7,564 bases of DNA from the NCBI GenBank assembly GCA_050292445.1, contig JBNKLQ010000287.1, positions 1 through 7,564 of the forward strand, given 5' to 3'. Source of the DNA: Leptofilum sp050292445 (GTDB lineage Bacteria; Chloroflexota; Anaerolineae; Promineifilales; Promineifilaceae). Position 1 is the stretch's first letter; each line of letters starts with the position of its first letter. The position numbers and the translations under genes were made by a program. Below the pieces are notes generated by a model. It worked only from the letters and a program-made list of their open reading frames with translations, did no database searches and had not been told where the DNA came from. Shown one piece after another: positions 1 to 4,833 of the stretch.

Positions 1-1168
1 GACGACGGTCCATCACATAACGCTGAGACAGCTTTACCGCCGCCACCAGGGCGTCATCGGAATAGGTGATTTTGTGGTGCTGCTCGTACTGCCCACGCAG
101 GCCGCGCAGCATCTCAATCGTGTCGTCTACCGACGGCTCATCAACAAACACCGGAGCAAAGCGGCGCTCCAGGGCACTGTCTTTTTCAATGTATTGACGG
201 TACTCGTCCAGTGTGGTGGCGCCCACACATTGCAGTTCGCCACGGGCCAGGGCAGGCTTGAGCATGTTGCTAGCGTCCATTGCGCCCTGTGCCGAGCCAG
301 CACCCACAACGGTATGCAGCTCATCAATAAAAAGGATAATTTCGCCTTGCGCCCGTTGAATTTCTTCCATCGACGCTTTCAGGCGCTCTTCAAATTCACC
401 TCGAAAACGACTACCGGCAATCATCGCGCCCAAATCGAGCGAGACAACCTTTTTGTTGAGCAGGTTTTCCGGTACGTCATTTTTGTTGATTTTCTGCGCC
501 AGTCCTTCCACGATAGCGGTTTTACCCACGCCAGCTTCGCCAATAAGCACCGGGTTGTTCTTGGTACGACGGCTCAGCACCTGGACCACACGCATAATCT
601 CATCATCCCGCCCAATAACGGGGTCCAGCTTGCCTTCACGCGCCAGCTGAGTGAGATCGCGGCTGTATTTGTCCAGGGTACGGTAACGGCTTTCCGCCTG
701 CCGGTCGGTTACCCGTGCGCCACCGCGCAGCTCTTGAATACCGTTCAATACACGCTCGCGGGTGACACCAAACTCCTGCAAAATGCGGGCGGAGGGCGTG
801 TTGCGCTCGCTCAAAATGGCCAGGAACAGGTGCTCGGTTGAGATGAATTCATCCTTGAGACGATTCGCTTCCCCCTGGGCCAATTCCAGCACCGTGCGAA
901 TGCGGGGCGTATAAAAAATTTGCCCCACACCGCCCCCATAAACAGAGACTTTGGGACTATTCTTGAGTTCTTCTTCCAAACGCTGCTGAATGGCAGCAAC
1001 GTCAACTTTTAATTGATCAAGCAGTTGGGGAACAGCACCATCTTCTTGCCGCATAAGCGCGAGAAAAAGATGTTCCGTATCGACCTGGGTATGGCCGTAT
1101 TCCTGAGTGAGTTCGTATGCTCTGGCGGCCGCATCTTGGGCGCGTTCCGTAAATCTGTCAAATCGCAT
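1..1168 (-). CDS. Clp/Hsp100 ATPase (ClpB/ClpC family), N-terminal 389 residues, C-terminal part outside the window
   Basis: This is an AAA+ unfoldase that threads proteins through a hexameric pore, either for disaggregation (ClpB type) or for delivery to ClpP (ClpC type). Two Clp N-domain repeats are visible at about residues 2-68 and 77-145, each with a TEHLFLA motif (31-37, 111-117). The first AAA+ module follows: IGRDDEI at 185-191, Walker A GEAGVGKT at 210-217, pore-loop aromatic F255 in SRFRGEF, Walker B ILFIDE at 278-283, sensor GATT at 316-319 and the arginine-finger region LERRF at 333-337. The Walker A has Ala where ClpB and ClpC usually have Pro. Features are mixed: FTERAQ at the N-terminus, VLSRRTKNNP and DASNMLKP look like ClpC, while DEYRQYIEKD fits both. 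The middle domain that would separate ClpB from ClpC is beyond the edge. ATG at 1168 is preceded by AAGGAA 6 bases upstream. No ClpP-related gene is in view. Confidence 0.95.
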   Translation of the reverse strand, partial: MRFDRFTERAQDAAARAYELTQEYGHTQVDTEHLFLALMRQEDGAVPQLLDQLKVDVAAIQQRLEEELKNSPKVSVYGGGVGQIFYTPRIRTVLELAQGEANRLKDEFISTEHLFLAILSERNTPSARILQEFGVTRERVLNGIQELRGGARVTDRQAESRYRTLDKYSRDLTQLAREGKLDPVIGRDDEIMRVVQVLSRRTKNNPVLIGEAGVGKTAIVEGLAQKINKNDVPENLLNKKVVSLDLGAMIAGSRFRGEFEERLKASMEEIQRAQGEIILFIDELHTVVGAGSAQGAMDASNMLKPALARGELQCVGATTLDEYRQYIEKDSALERRFAPVFVDEPSVDDTIEMLRGLRGQYEQHHKITYSDDALVAAVKLSQRYVMDRR

Positions 1169-1191
1169 GTTTATTTCCTTGTTTTGGTTAA

Positions 1192-1233
1192 GCCGCAGAT
1201 TTTATGGAATTCATCTGCAAAATATACTGCGGC
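1192..1233. promoter_or_regulatory. Inverted repeat in the clp upstream region
   Basis: GCCGCAG (1192-1198) and CTGCGGC (1227-1233) form a perfect 7-bp inverted repeat with a 28-base spacer, 24 bases upstream of the clp start. An AT-rich extension (ATTTT on one side, AAAAT on the other) pairs only with bulges. It lies where promoter or operator elements of the clp gene should be. I see no good -35/-10 pair; a TATATT at about 1226-1221 on the minus strand is a possible -10 with a poor -35. It is not the CIRCE operator sequence of HrcA. Operator or leader hairpin is an inference. Confidence 0.3.
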
Positions 1234-1259
1234 AGATTACGGTCGTTACTGTACCCGCT

Positions 1260-1295
1260 AAAAATTGGATTCTCGTAAGAATCCGGCCTCTTTTT
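1260..1295 (-). terminator. Intrinsic terminator after the oxidase-fold gene
   Basis: A 7-bp perfect stem GGATTCT (1267-1273) / AGAATCC (1278-1284) has a 4-base loop. Read on the minus strand it is followed after AA by a run of T (1264-1260), 23 bases beyond the stop codon of the 1307-1732 gene. On the plus strand a TTTTT run also follows, but 6 bases away from the stem. It therefore separates the oxidase-fold gene from clp. Confidence 0.6.
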
Positions 1296-1306
1296 GTTAA
1301 CAGTTT

Positions 1307-1732
1307 CTAAAGGACCCGAATGCCTTCCATTTCGTCGTAGCCGTCCCCCCAGACCAAAATTTTGAACGGCGTCACTTCAATGAGCCGCCAGGTGGTGCTA
1401 TCGTCGTAGCGGAAGTCCCATTCGTATTTATGATAAAAATAGTCGGCCAACACGTCTACTGTGCTGCGGTCGGCCACATGAGCTTCGCCTTCGATAATGA
1501 CCACACTCTGAGGATCGGGCAGAGACAGGGAGACAGATTGATTGCGGTACATATTGACAAACTTTTGGGTATCGCTGCCGGTGGCAAAGTAAATTTTTTC
1601 GTCGAGCCAGATAAACCAGACAGGAGCCAGGTGGGGACGGCCGTCGAAGCGCACGGTAGCTAACCAGATGGTCATTTCGCGCCCCAAACGTCCTACAATT
1701 GCTCGCCAGCGGTCTGGATTACGTCGTCTCAC
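1307..1732 (-). CDS. Pyridoxamine 5'-phosphate oxidase-family (FMN-binding split-barrel) protein
   Basis: This 141-residue single-domain protein belongs to the broad PNPOx-like split-barrel superfamily, whose members bind FMN, F420 or heme; the substrate cannot be told from sequence. Visible family signatures are WLATVRFDGRPHLAPVWF at about 23-40 (first strands of the barrel and the DGRPH turn), the phosphate/cofactor-binding stretch TGSDTQKFVNMYRN at 51-64, the EGEAHV strand at 81-86 and the C-terminal strand RLIEVTPFKILVWG at 116-129. The length suits the small stand-alone members, not PdxH, which is longer. The start is GTG at 1732, which keeps the helix before the first strand; a later ATG (residue 20) would cut that helix. 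No ribosome-binding site precedes the GTG, but a TATAAT ends exactly 7 bases upstream, suggesting a leaderless message. Its neighbours murI and clp do not suggest a shared pathway. Confidence 0.85.
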   Translation of the reverse strand: MRRRNPDRWRAIVGRLGREMTIWLATVRFDGRPHLAPVWFIWLDEKIYFATGSDTQKFVNMYRNQSVSLSLPDPQSVVIIEGEAHVADRSTVDVLADYFYHKYEWDFRYDDSTTWRLIEVTPFKILVWGDGYDEMEGIRVL

Positions 1733-1738
1733 GGGGAG

Positions 1739-1767
1739 ATTATACGAAAAAAAACGGTTATCGGTAA
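1739..1767 (-). promoter_or_regulatory. Promoter of the oxidase-fold gene, predicted leaderless
   Basis: On the minus strand a perfect -10 TATAAT (1744-1739) sits 17 bases after TTACCG (1767-1762), a weak -35. The -35 is part of the heptad hairpin that terminates murI, and the spacer contains that terminator's eight-T run. With standard spacing transcription would begin at 1732, the first base of the GTG start codon. The -10 is strong by consensus; the start site itself is inferred. Confidence 0.6.
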
Positions 1768-1820
1768 GCGATGAACGGTAATCGGTAAACAGCTTACCGA
1801 TTACGGTTTACAGATAACCG
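1747..1820 (-). terminator. murI: murI terminator formed by heptad hairpin A plus T-run
   Basis: On the minus strand the heptad hairpin (1820-1755) runs directly into eight consecutive T (1754-1747), the classic layout of a factor-independent terminator. The stop codon of murI is inside the stem. The T-run is followed at once by the TATAAT of the next gene, so termination and reinitiation are packed into about 90 bases. Confidence 0.65.
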
Positions 1821-1827
1821 ATTACCG
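1755..1827. repeat. Inverted heptanucleotide repeat hairpin A (end of murI)
   Basis: Read on the minus strand this 73-bp block is a run of 7-base units: CGGTAAT, CGGTTAT, CTGTAAA, CCGTAAT, CGGTAAG, then the inverted series CTGTTTA, CCGATTA, CCGTTCA, TCGCTTA, CCGATAA, CCG. The two halves pair into a long imperfect hairpin (outer 8 bp CGGTTATC/GATAACCG perfect, inner CGTAATCGGTAA also pairing, with a slipped heptad between). It contains the murI stop codon (1796-1794) and encodes the last residues of MurI. A second block of the same family lies at 2629-2709. Confidence 0.85.
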
Positions 1828-2624
1828 TACCACACGGCCGTTTCCACCCCAACCCCACTTAACCCTAACAACCGCTCAACTTGCCAGGCATACGGTTCCG
1901 CCGCGCCGGTGGTGATGAAGCGCACACCGCCAGACTGCGCAGCATCGGCCTGCAAACGGTGCTGGCGCAGCACCACGCCGGTTTGCCTGGCGACGGCTGG
2001 GGCCGGATCGATAATGGGAACGGCCGTTCCCAAAATCCCTTCCACCACCGGCAGCACAAAAGGGTAATGCGTGCAGCCCAGCACCACCGTATCCACCCCT
2101 GCGGCCAACATCGGCGTAAGCGCCTGCTGCAAAATTTGGTGCACCTGTGGACTGTCCAAGCGACCCGCTTCAATCTCAGGCACTAGACCCACGCACGGAT
2201 CTTCCCAAACGGTAACGCCCTGTGCGTATCTGGCCGTGAGCCGAGCATACCGGTCGCTGGCAAAGGTGCCGCCCGTCGCCAGAATACCAACCTTACCGCT
2301 TTGGGTTTGCTGGGCGGCGGGCTTCACCGCCGGTTCCATCCCCACAAACGGCAGATCAAACTGCTGCCGCAGCAGGCTCAGCGCCGCCGCCGAAGCAGTG
2401 TTGCAGGCAATCACAATTGCCTTGACGTTCAGTTGTACAAAAAATTGGGTAATGCCCTGGCTAAATTGAATAATTTCCTGGGCAGAACGCGAACCGTAGG
2501 GCACATGTCCCTGGTCGGCCAGGTAAATGAACTGCTCCGCAGGCAGTTGCGCCTGCAAATGGCGCAAAACAGAAAGCCCGCCTACGCCTGAGTCGAATAC
2601 GCCGATGGGTTGTTGTTTGCCCAT
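1794..2624 (-). CDS. murI: Glutamate racemase
   Basis: MurI interconverts L- and D-glutamate in the cytoplasm, supplying D-Glu for peptidoglycan stem peptides. It is a cofactor-independent two-base enzyme with paired cysteines. The 276-residue protein shows the N-terminal IGVFDSGVGGLSVL (7-20) with Asp11-Ser12, the PYG motif at 42-44, first catalytic cysteine Cys74 in ACNTASA, and second catalytic cysteine Cys184 in GCTHYP with His186. Length is normal for the family. ATG at 2624 gives the expected MGKQQPIGVFDSG start, but no clear ribosome-binding site precedes it; only 4 bases separate it from heptad repeat B. The last 11 residues (YGNRLSVNRNR) are translated from heptad repeat A and look like an acquired tail. 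Codons for T-A-V at 2020-2027 and 1834-1841 are copies of the ACGGCCGT palindrome. The gene lies 65 bases after the PuuD-like gene on the same strand. Confidence 0.97.
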   Translation of the reverse strand: MGKQQPIGVFDSGVGGLSVLRHLQAQLPAEQFIYLADQGHVPYGSRSAQEIIQFSQGITQFFVQLNVKAIVIACNTASAAALSLLRQQFDLPFVGMEPAVKPAAQQTQSGKVGILATGGTFASDRYARLTARYAQGVTVWEDPCVGLVPEIEAGRLDSPQVHQILQQALTPMLAAGVDTVVLGCTHYPFVLPVVEGILGTAVPIIDPAPAVARQTGVVLRQHRLQADAAQSGGVRFITTGAAEPYAWQVERLLGLSGVGVETAVWYGNRLSVNRNR

Positions 2625-2628
2625 TTTT

Positions 2629-2709
2629 CGGTATTCGGTATTCCGTAAACGGTAATCGGTGAGGGAGAACCCGATTTACCGCTTACCGTTTACCGATAAC
2701 TGATAACCG
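2629..2709. repeat. Inverted heptanucleotide repeat hairpin B (between the PuuD-like gene and murI)
   Basis: On the minus strand the block reads CGGTTAT, CAGTTAT, CGGTAAA, CGGTAAG, CGGTAAA, a 15-base turn, then CCGATTA, CCGTTTA, CGGAATA, CCGAATA, CCG. It is the same family as repeat A (1755-1827) and can fold into a long imperfect hairpin. The PuuD-like stop codon (2692-2690) is inside the first arm. Unlike repeat A there is no T-run after it, so it is not an obvious terminator. It fills nearly the whole spacer up to the murI start and may be transcribed as part of a puuD-murI message. Confidence 0.85.
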
Positions 2710-3448
2710 GCTGGGAAGCCGCTTCTACCAATCCCTGGAACAGCCCCAGCATATGCGGAGCGTTGTGGATCAGGTTCTCAGGGTGCCACTGTACGCCCAG
2801 GGCAAACGGATGATTCATCACTTCTACGCCTTCAATGAGACCATCAGGGGCAACGGCCGTTGCCCGCAAATCAGTGGCCAGCCGGCGGATTCCTTGATGA
2901 TGCAAACTGTTAACGGCCGTTTCCGTCATCCCTAGCTGCTTGGCTAAGAGAGAATCCGGCTCGATGGTGACGTTGTGGGCCAGGTAGTTGCGGGGATGGC
3001 TGTGTACGTATTCATGGTGCATTGCCTGGGGCATGAGCAGTTCCACATCTTCCCAAAGCGAACCGCCCAGAGCCACATTAAGCACCTGCGAACCACGACA
3101 AATGGCCAGGAGCGGTTTTTGCTGGGCAACGGCCGTACGCGCCACCGTTATTTCCACCCGATCCCGATCTTCATCAACACCGCCCACAGTGGGATGACCC
3201 TGCCCCTGGTAGACACCTGGCTCAATATCGCCGCCGCCGGGCAGTAAAATACCATCCATTTGCTGAATGGCAGCGCGTAAATCATCATCACTCAGCCCCA
3301 ACGGAATCATTACAGGGATGCCCCCAGCCGCGACAATAGCTTCCAGATAAGAAGGCATCAGCCCCAAAATATCTATTGGTGAGGATTCGCCAGCTGTTTT
3401 TCGGTAGGTTGTACAGCCAATTAATGGTTTGCGTGTTGTTGCGATCAT
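2690..3448 (-). CDS. Gamma-glutamyl-GABA hydrolase-like class I glutamine amidotransferase (PuuD family)
   Basis: This is a peptidase C26 / class I glutamine amidotransferase-fold hydrolase, 252 residues from the ATG at 3448. Family members cleave gamma-glutamyl amide bonds, for example gamma-glutamyl-GABA in putrescine breakdown. Visible elements are KPLIGCTTYRK near the N-terminus, the oxyanion loop PGGGDI (70-75), the nucleophile elbow AICRGSQVLN with Cys117, and the His-Glu pair in GVQWHPE (His222, Glu224), so the triad is intact. GGAG lies 6 bases before the ATG at 3448, which decides this start; upstream in-frame ATG (3454) and TTG (3481) codons lack such a site and precede the conserved start. 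The last residues (PVISYR) are encoded by heptad repeat B. Three ACGGCCGT palindromes (2853, 2913, 3129) encode T-A-V each time. Physiological substrate is unknown: no other putrescine genes are present. Adjacency to murI suggests a glutamyl theme, by inference only. Confidence 0.9.
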   Translation of the reverse strand: MIATTRKPLIGCTTYRKTAGESSPIDILGLMPSYLEAIVAAGGIPVMIPLGLSDDDLRAAIQQMDGILLPGGGDIEPGVYQGQGHPTVGGVDEDRDRVEITVARTAVAQQKPLLAICRGSQVLNVALGGSLWEDVELLMPQAMHHEYVHSHPRNYLAHNVTIEPDSLLAKQLGMTETAVNSLHHQGIRRLATDLRATAVAPDGLIEGVEVMNHPFALGVQWHPENLIHNAPHMLGLFQGLVEAASQPVISYR

Positions 3449-3492
3449 GCCCATCTCCAGGTTGTGGGGTCTTACAAACAAAAACAGGAAAC

Positions 3493-3523
3493 AAAAAGGG
3501 TGAAAGCCATGATGCTTTCACCC
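3493..3523 (-). terminator. rplS: rplS intrinsic terminator
   Basis: GGGTGAAAGC (3498-3507) and GCTTTCACCC (3514-3523) make a perfect 10-bp stem with a 6-base loop. On the minus strand it is followed immediately by TTTTT (3497-3493) and then GTTT. This is the strongest terminator in the window and lies 108 bases past the rplS stop. On the plus strand AG plus TTTTT follows, so it could work both ways, but no plus-strand gene ends here. Confidence 0.85.
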
Positions 3524-3631
3524 AGTTTTTGGTGCCAGATAATTAATCTGGTTTGGCGGCACCACACCGCGCCCGGCTAACACACCAAAGTCATGATGGT
3601 GATACGGCCGTTGCACGGAAAATGTCAATTC
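3524..3631 (-). other. Long rplS 3' untranslated region with nested inverted repeats
   Basis: Between the rplS stop and its terminator lie 108 untranslated bases. They contain CCAGAT (3535-3540) / ATCTGG (3546-3551) around AATTA, nested in GGTGCC (3531-3536) / GGCACC (3558-3563), and one ACGGCCGT palindrome at 3604-3611. No reading frame looks real. It could be only a 3' UTR, or could be processed to a small RNA; nothing here proves the latter. Confidence 0.35.
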
Positions 3632-3985
3632 CTAAAAAACGCGCTTTTCCCGCAGCCGAGCCGATTTACCCGTCCGGTTGCGCAAATAATACAGCTGCGC
3701 CCGACGAACGTAAGCATGACGGTGTACATCTACTTTTTCAATGCGGGGGGAATTCAGCAAGAAGGTACGTTCCACACCAACGCCGTTGGAAGCAATACGA
3801 CGTACGGTAAAGTTACTGTTGTTACCACTGCGGCGCATGCGAATGACGGTACCACGCACAACTTGGGAACGCTCGTTACGCTCACCAACATTAATCCGAA
3901 CATGTACAGTGACATCATCCCCAACAGCCAGCTCTGGCAGTGATTCTTTTGTTTCATCAAAGGCTTTTAGTAGTAAATCAGACAT
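3632..3985 (-). CDS. rplS: Large-subunit ribosomal protein bL19
   Basis: bL19 sits at the 30S-50S interface of the ribosome. The 117-residue protein matches the family over its whole length: VGDDVTVHVRI at 21-31, the strand QVVRGTVIRMRR at 41-52, FTVRRI at 59-64, the hallmark GVGVERTFLLNSPRIEKV at 68-85 and the C-terminal VRRAQLYYLRNRTGKSARL at 93-111. ATG at 3985 is preceded by GGAG 8 bases upstream. In many bacteria rplS follows rpsP-rimM-trmD; here it stands alone between its own promoter-like sequence and a strong terminator. It has no ACGGCCGT palindrome in its coding sequence. Confidence 0.98.
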   Translation of the reverse strand: MSDLLLKAFDETKESLPELAVGDDVTVHVRINVGERNERSQVVRGTVIRMRRSGNNSNFTVRRIASNGVGVERTFLLNSPRIEKVDVHRHAYVRRAQLYYLRNRTGKSARLREKRVF

Positions 3986-4074
3986 AATTCCATCTCCAGC
4001 GGCTCTATTCCGCGAATTTTTTCAACGATTGCGCTTTGCTTAAGGCAAGTTTTGTTTTCGCTTTCACATAAAGA

Positions 4075-4093
4075 TAGCCCGCGCGGCGGGCTA
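4075..4093 (-). promoter_or_regulatory. rplS: Stem-loop at the predicted 5' end of the rplS transcript
   Basis: TAGCCCGC (4075-4082) / GCGGGCTA (4086-4093) is a perfect 8-bp GC-rich stem with a 3-base loop. It begins 1-2 bases after the transcription start predicted from the promoter at 4102-4130, so the message would open with a hairpin, about 90 bases before the start codon. Leader RNAs controlling rplS are known in Firmicutes; whether this is an analogous control element or only a stabilising 5' hairpin is an inference. Confidence 0.4.
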
Positions 4094-4101
4094 GGAGATG
4101 A

Positions 4102-4130
4102 AATATAACACGACAATGGCGGACAAGCAA
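4102..4130 (-). promoter_or_regulatory. rplS: Candidate rplS promoter
   Basis: On the minus strand TTGCTT (4130-4125) and TATATT (4107-4102) are spaced by 17 bases, a reasonable housekeeping-sigma promoter. The predicted start near 4095 gives a leader of about 110 bases. The terminator of the upstream small gene ends just before, at 4191, supporting an independent rplS unit. Confidence 0.5.
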
Positions 4131-4190
4131 ACAATTTTCCCTCAAATTTAGGAAAATGTTGCCAGAGAAAACCATTACTAAACAGCCAAC

Positions 4191-4220
4191 AAAAAAGCCC
4201 CAACAAAAAGTTGGAGCTTT
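4191..4220 (-). terminator. Intrinsic terminator of the small conserved gene
   Basis: AAAGCCCCAAC (4194-4204) pairs with GTTGGAGCTTT (4210-4220) around a 5-base loop. The one non-Watson-Crick position is a G-U wobble only in the minus-strand RNA (an A-C mismatch in the plus RNA), so the sequence is built for minus-strand transcription. Six T (complement of 4191-4196) follow the stem. It lies 40 bases past the stop of the 4260-4457 gene. A small extra hairpin AACGGT/ACCGTT (4231-4244) lies between. Confidence 0.8.
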
Positions 4221-4259
4221 CCTTGTTTTCAACGGTAAACCGTTTAGCAAGCGGCCAGC

Positions 4260-4457
4260 TTAGCCCGCTTTCTTCAGAACGGGCAAACCGTTACGGCTTT
4301 CGGAAACAACGTAACCATCTGGAACTGCGTCGAGGGACCCATCTTTAATTTCTTTAGCGAAGAAGTAGATTGTTTGGGTACGGCCGTTTTTCAACGTTGT
4401 GTCTTTGCGGTGTAAGAAATAGGTGCGGTCTTTTGAATTTGTAAAACTGTATGCCAT
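4260..4457 (-). CDS. Small conserved protein of unknown function, 65 residues
   Basis: I recognise this as a type of short conserved hypothetical protein found in diverse bacteria, with no assigned function that I know. Visible pattern: N-terminal MAYSFTNSKDRTYFLH (1-16), the central NGRTQTIYFFAKE (24-36), an acidic stretch KDGSLDAVPDGY (38-49) and the C-terminal NGLPVLKK (56-63). It has no signal peptide, membrane segment or cysteine, and is rich in Lys/Arg, so a compact cytoplasmic, perhaps nucleic-acid-associated fold is possible. A strong ribosome-binding site (AAGGAAGG) precedes the ATG at 4457, and its own terminator follows, so it is very likely expressed as a single-gene unit. The N-G-R at 24-26 is encoded by a copy of ACGGCCGT (4380-4387). 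It is transcribed away from proS. Confidence 0.85.
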   Translation of the reverse strand: MAYSFTNSKDRTYFLHRKDTTLKNGRTQTIYFFAKEIKDGSLDAVPDGYVVSESRNGLPVLKKAG

Positions 4458-4665
4458 TTTTTCCTTCCTTGTACAAAATAGAATTTCCGAACTGACTCAC
4501 TAAAAAGGTTCAGTTCAGATTTTTATAATTATGCCTCTGTAAATTTGCCACGAGAGGCAACGGCTGACCATGTTAGATCAATATCCCCGAGTTGGCAAGG
4601 GTTTGCCCCCCAAAATGGGTATATTTTCTCCTGTAATCATGAAAAATTAAGGCATTTTCACCACT

Positions 4666-4694
4666 TTGACGCCCTTTTTGTTGACTGCTATACT
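4666..4694 (+). promoter_or_regulatory. proS: proS promoter
   Basis: TTGACG (4666-4671), a 17-base spacer and TATACT (4689-4694) make the best housekeeping-sigma promoter in the window (5/6 matches in each box). A start near 4701 would give an mRNA leader of about 133 bases that contains the whole octad hairpin at 4751-4819. Confidence 0.75.
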
Positions 4695-4750
4695 TTAATG
4701 CTGCCGTCAAACGTGCAGCAAAACTTGTTTGGCTAACAATCTAAAAATTC

Positions 4751-4819
4751 ACCGCAAAGTGCGCAGAGATCGCAAAGTTTTTCTGAATTTTCCTTTGCGT
4801 CCTTCGCGCACTTTGTGGT
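4751..4819. repeat. Octad-type inverted repeat in the proS leader
   Basis: The left arm (4751-4777) and right arm (4793-4819) pair as ACCG/TGGT-type outer pairs, then 10 perfect bp CAAAGTGCGC/GCGCACTTTG, a 6-by-6 internal loop, then 7 perfect bp CGCAAAG/CTTTGCG around a 15-base loop. Each arm is built from units about 8 bases long (CGCAAAGT, GCGCAGAG, then CGCAAAG). The hairpin ends 4 bases before the AGGA ribosome-binding site of proS. It keeps one reading frame open upstream of proS, which would mimic a 35-residue N-terminal extension, but that is not coding. Confidence 0.8.
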
Positions 4820-4833
4820 TAACAGGAATCTTT

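Larger units (their letters stand above)
4458..4833. other. Divergent intergenic region between the small conserved gene and proS
   Basis: This 376-base spacer holds the 5' regions of both genes. On the small-gene side, GAACTGA (4489-4495) / TCAGTTC (4510-4516) would be a leader hairpin; TGCCTCT (4532-4538) / AGAGGCA (4553-4559) is an inverted repeat near an AT-rich stretch (TATAAA on the minus strand at 4527-4522, weak -35 TGGCAA) that may be its promoter or an operator. On the proS side are a strong promoter (4666-4694) and an octad hairpin (4751-4819). The stretch 4560-4660 shows nothing I can name. No protein-coding frame here is convincing and no T-box signature is seen upstream of proS. 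Confidence 0.5.

Noticed and set aside
74..841. 255-residue open frame on the plus strand
   Set aside because: It is antisense to the clp gene, whose Walker A, Walker B and arginine-finger motifs are intact on the minus strand; the plus-strand product matches no family I know.
1169..1260. CIRCE (HrcA) operator upstream of clp
   Set aside because: The inverted repeat found there has the arms GCCGCAG/CTGCGGC, unlike the CIRCE arms, and a 28-base spacer instead of 9.
1755..2709. CRISPR array, suggested by the regular repeats near murI
   Set aside because: The units are 7 bases long, contiguous, imperfect and inverted in the second half, with no spacers.
3449..3481. Longer start (TTG at 3481 or ATG at 3454) for the PuuD-like gene
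   Set aside because: GGAG spacing and the family's usual N-terminus favour ATG at 3448.
3967..4250. Two minus-strand frames of 79 and 81 residues between rplS and the small conserved gene, with a hydrophobic stretch
   Set aside because: They read through the terminator at 4191-4220 and the rplS promoter and leader hairpin; no ribosome-binding site supports them.
4545..4736. 63-residue plus-strand frame in the divergent spacer
   Set aside because: It overlaps the proS promoter, starts at TTG without a ribosome-binding site and has no recognisable similarity.
4729..4833. In-frame 35-residue N-terminal extension of ProRS from a TTG
   Set aside because: It would translate the leader hairpin; the ATG at 4834 has a ribosome-binding site and gives the normal family start and length.
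4695..4833. T-box riboswitch upstream of proS
   Set aside because: No T-box consensus or specifier-loop arrangement is visible; the leader is short and filled by a repeat hairpin.
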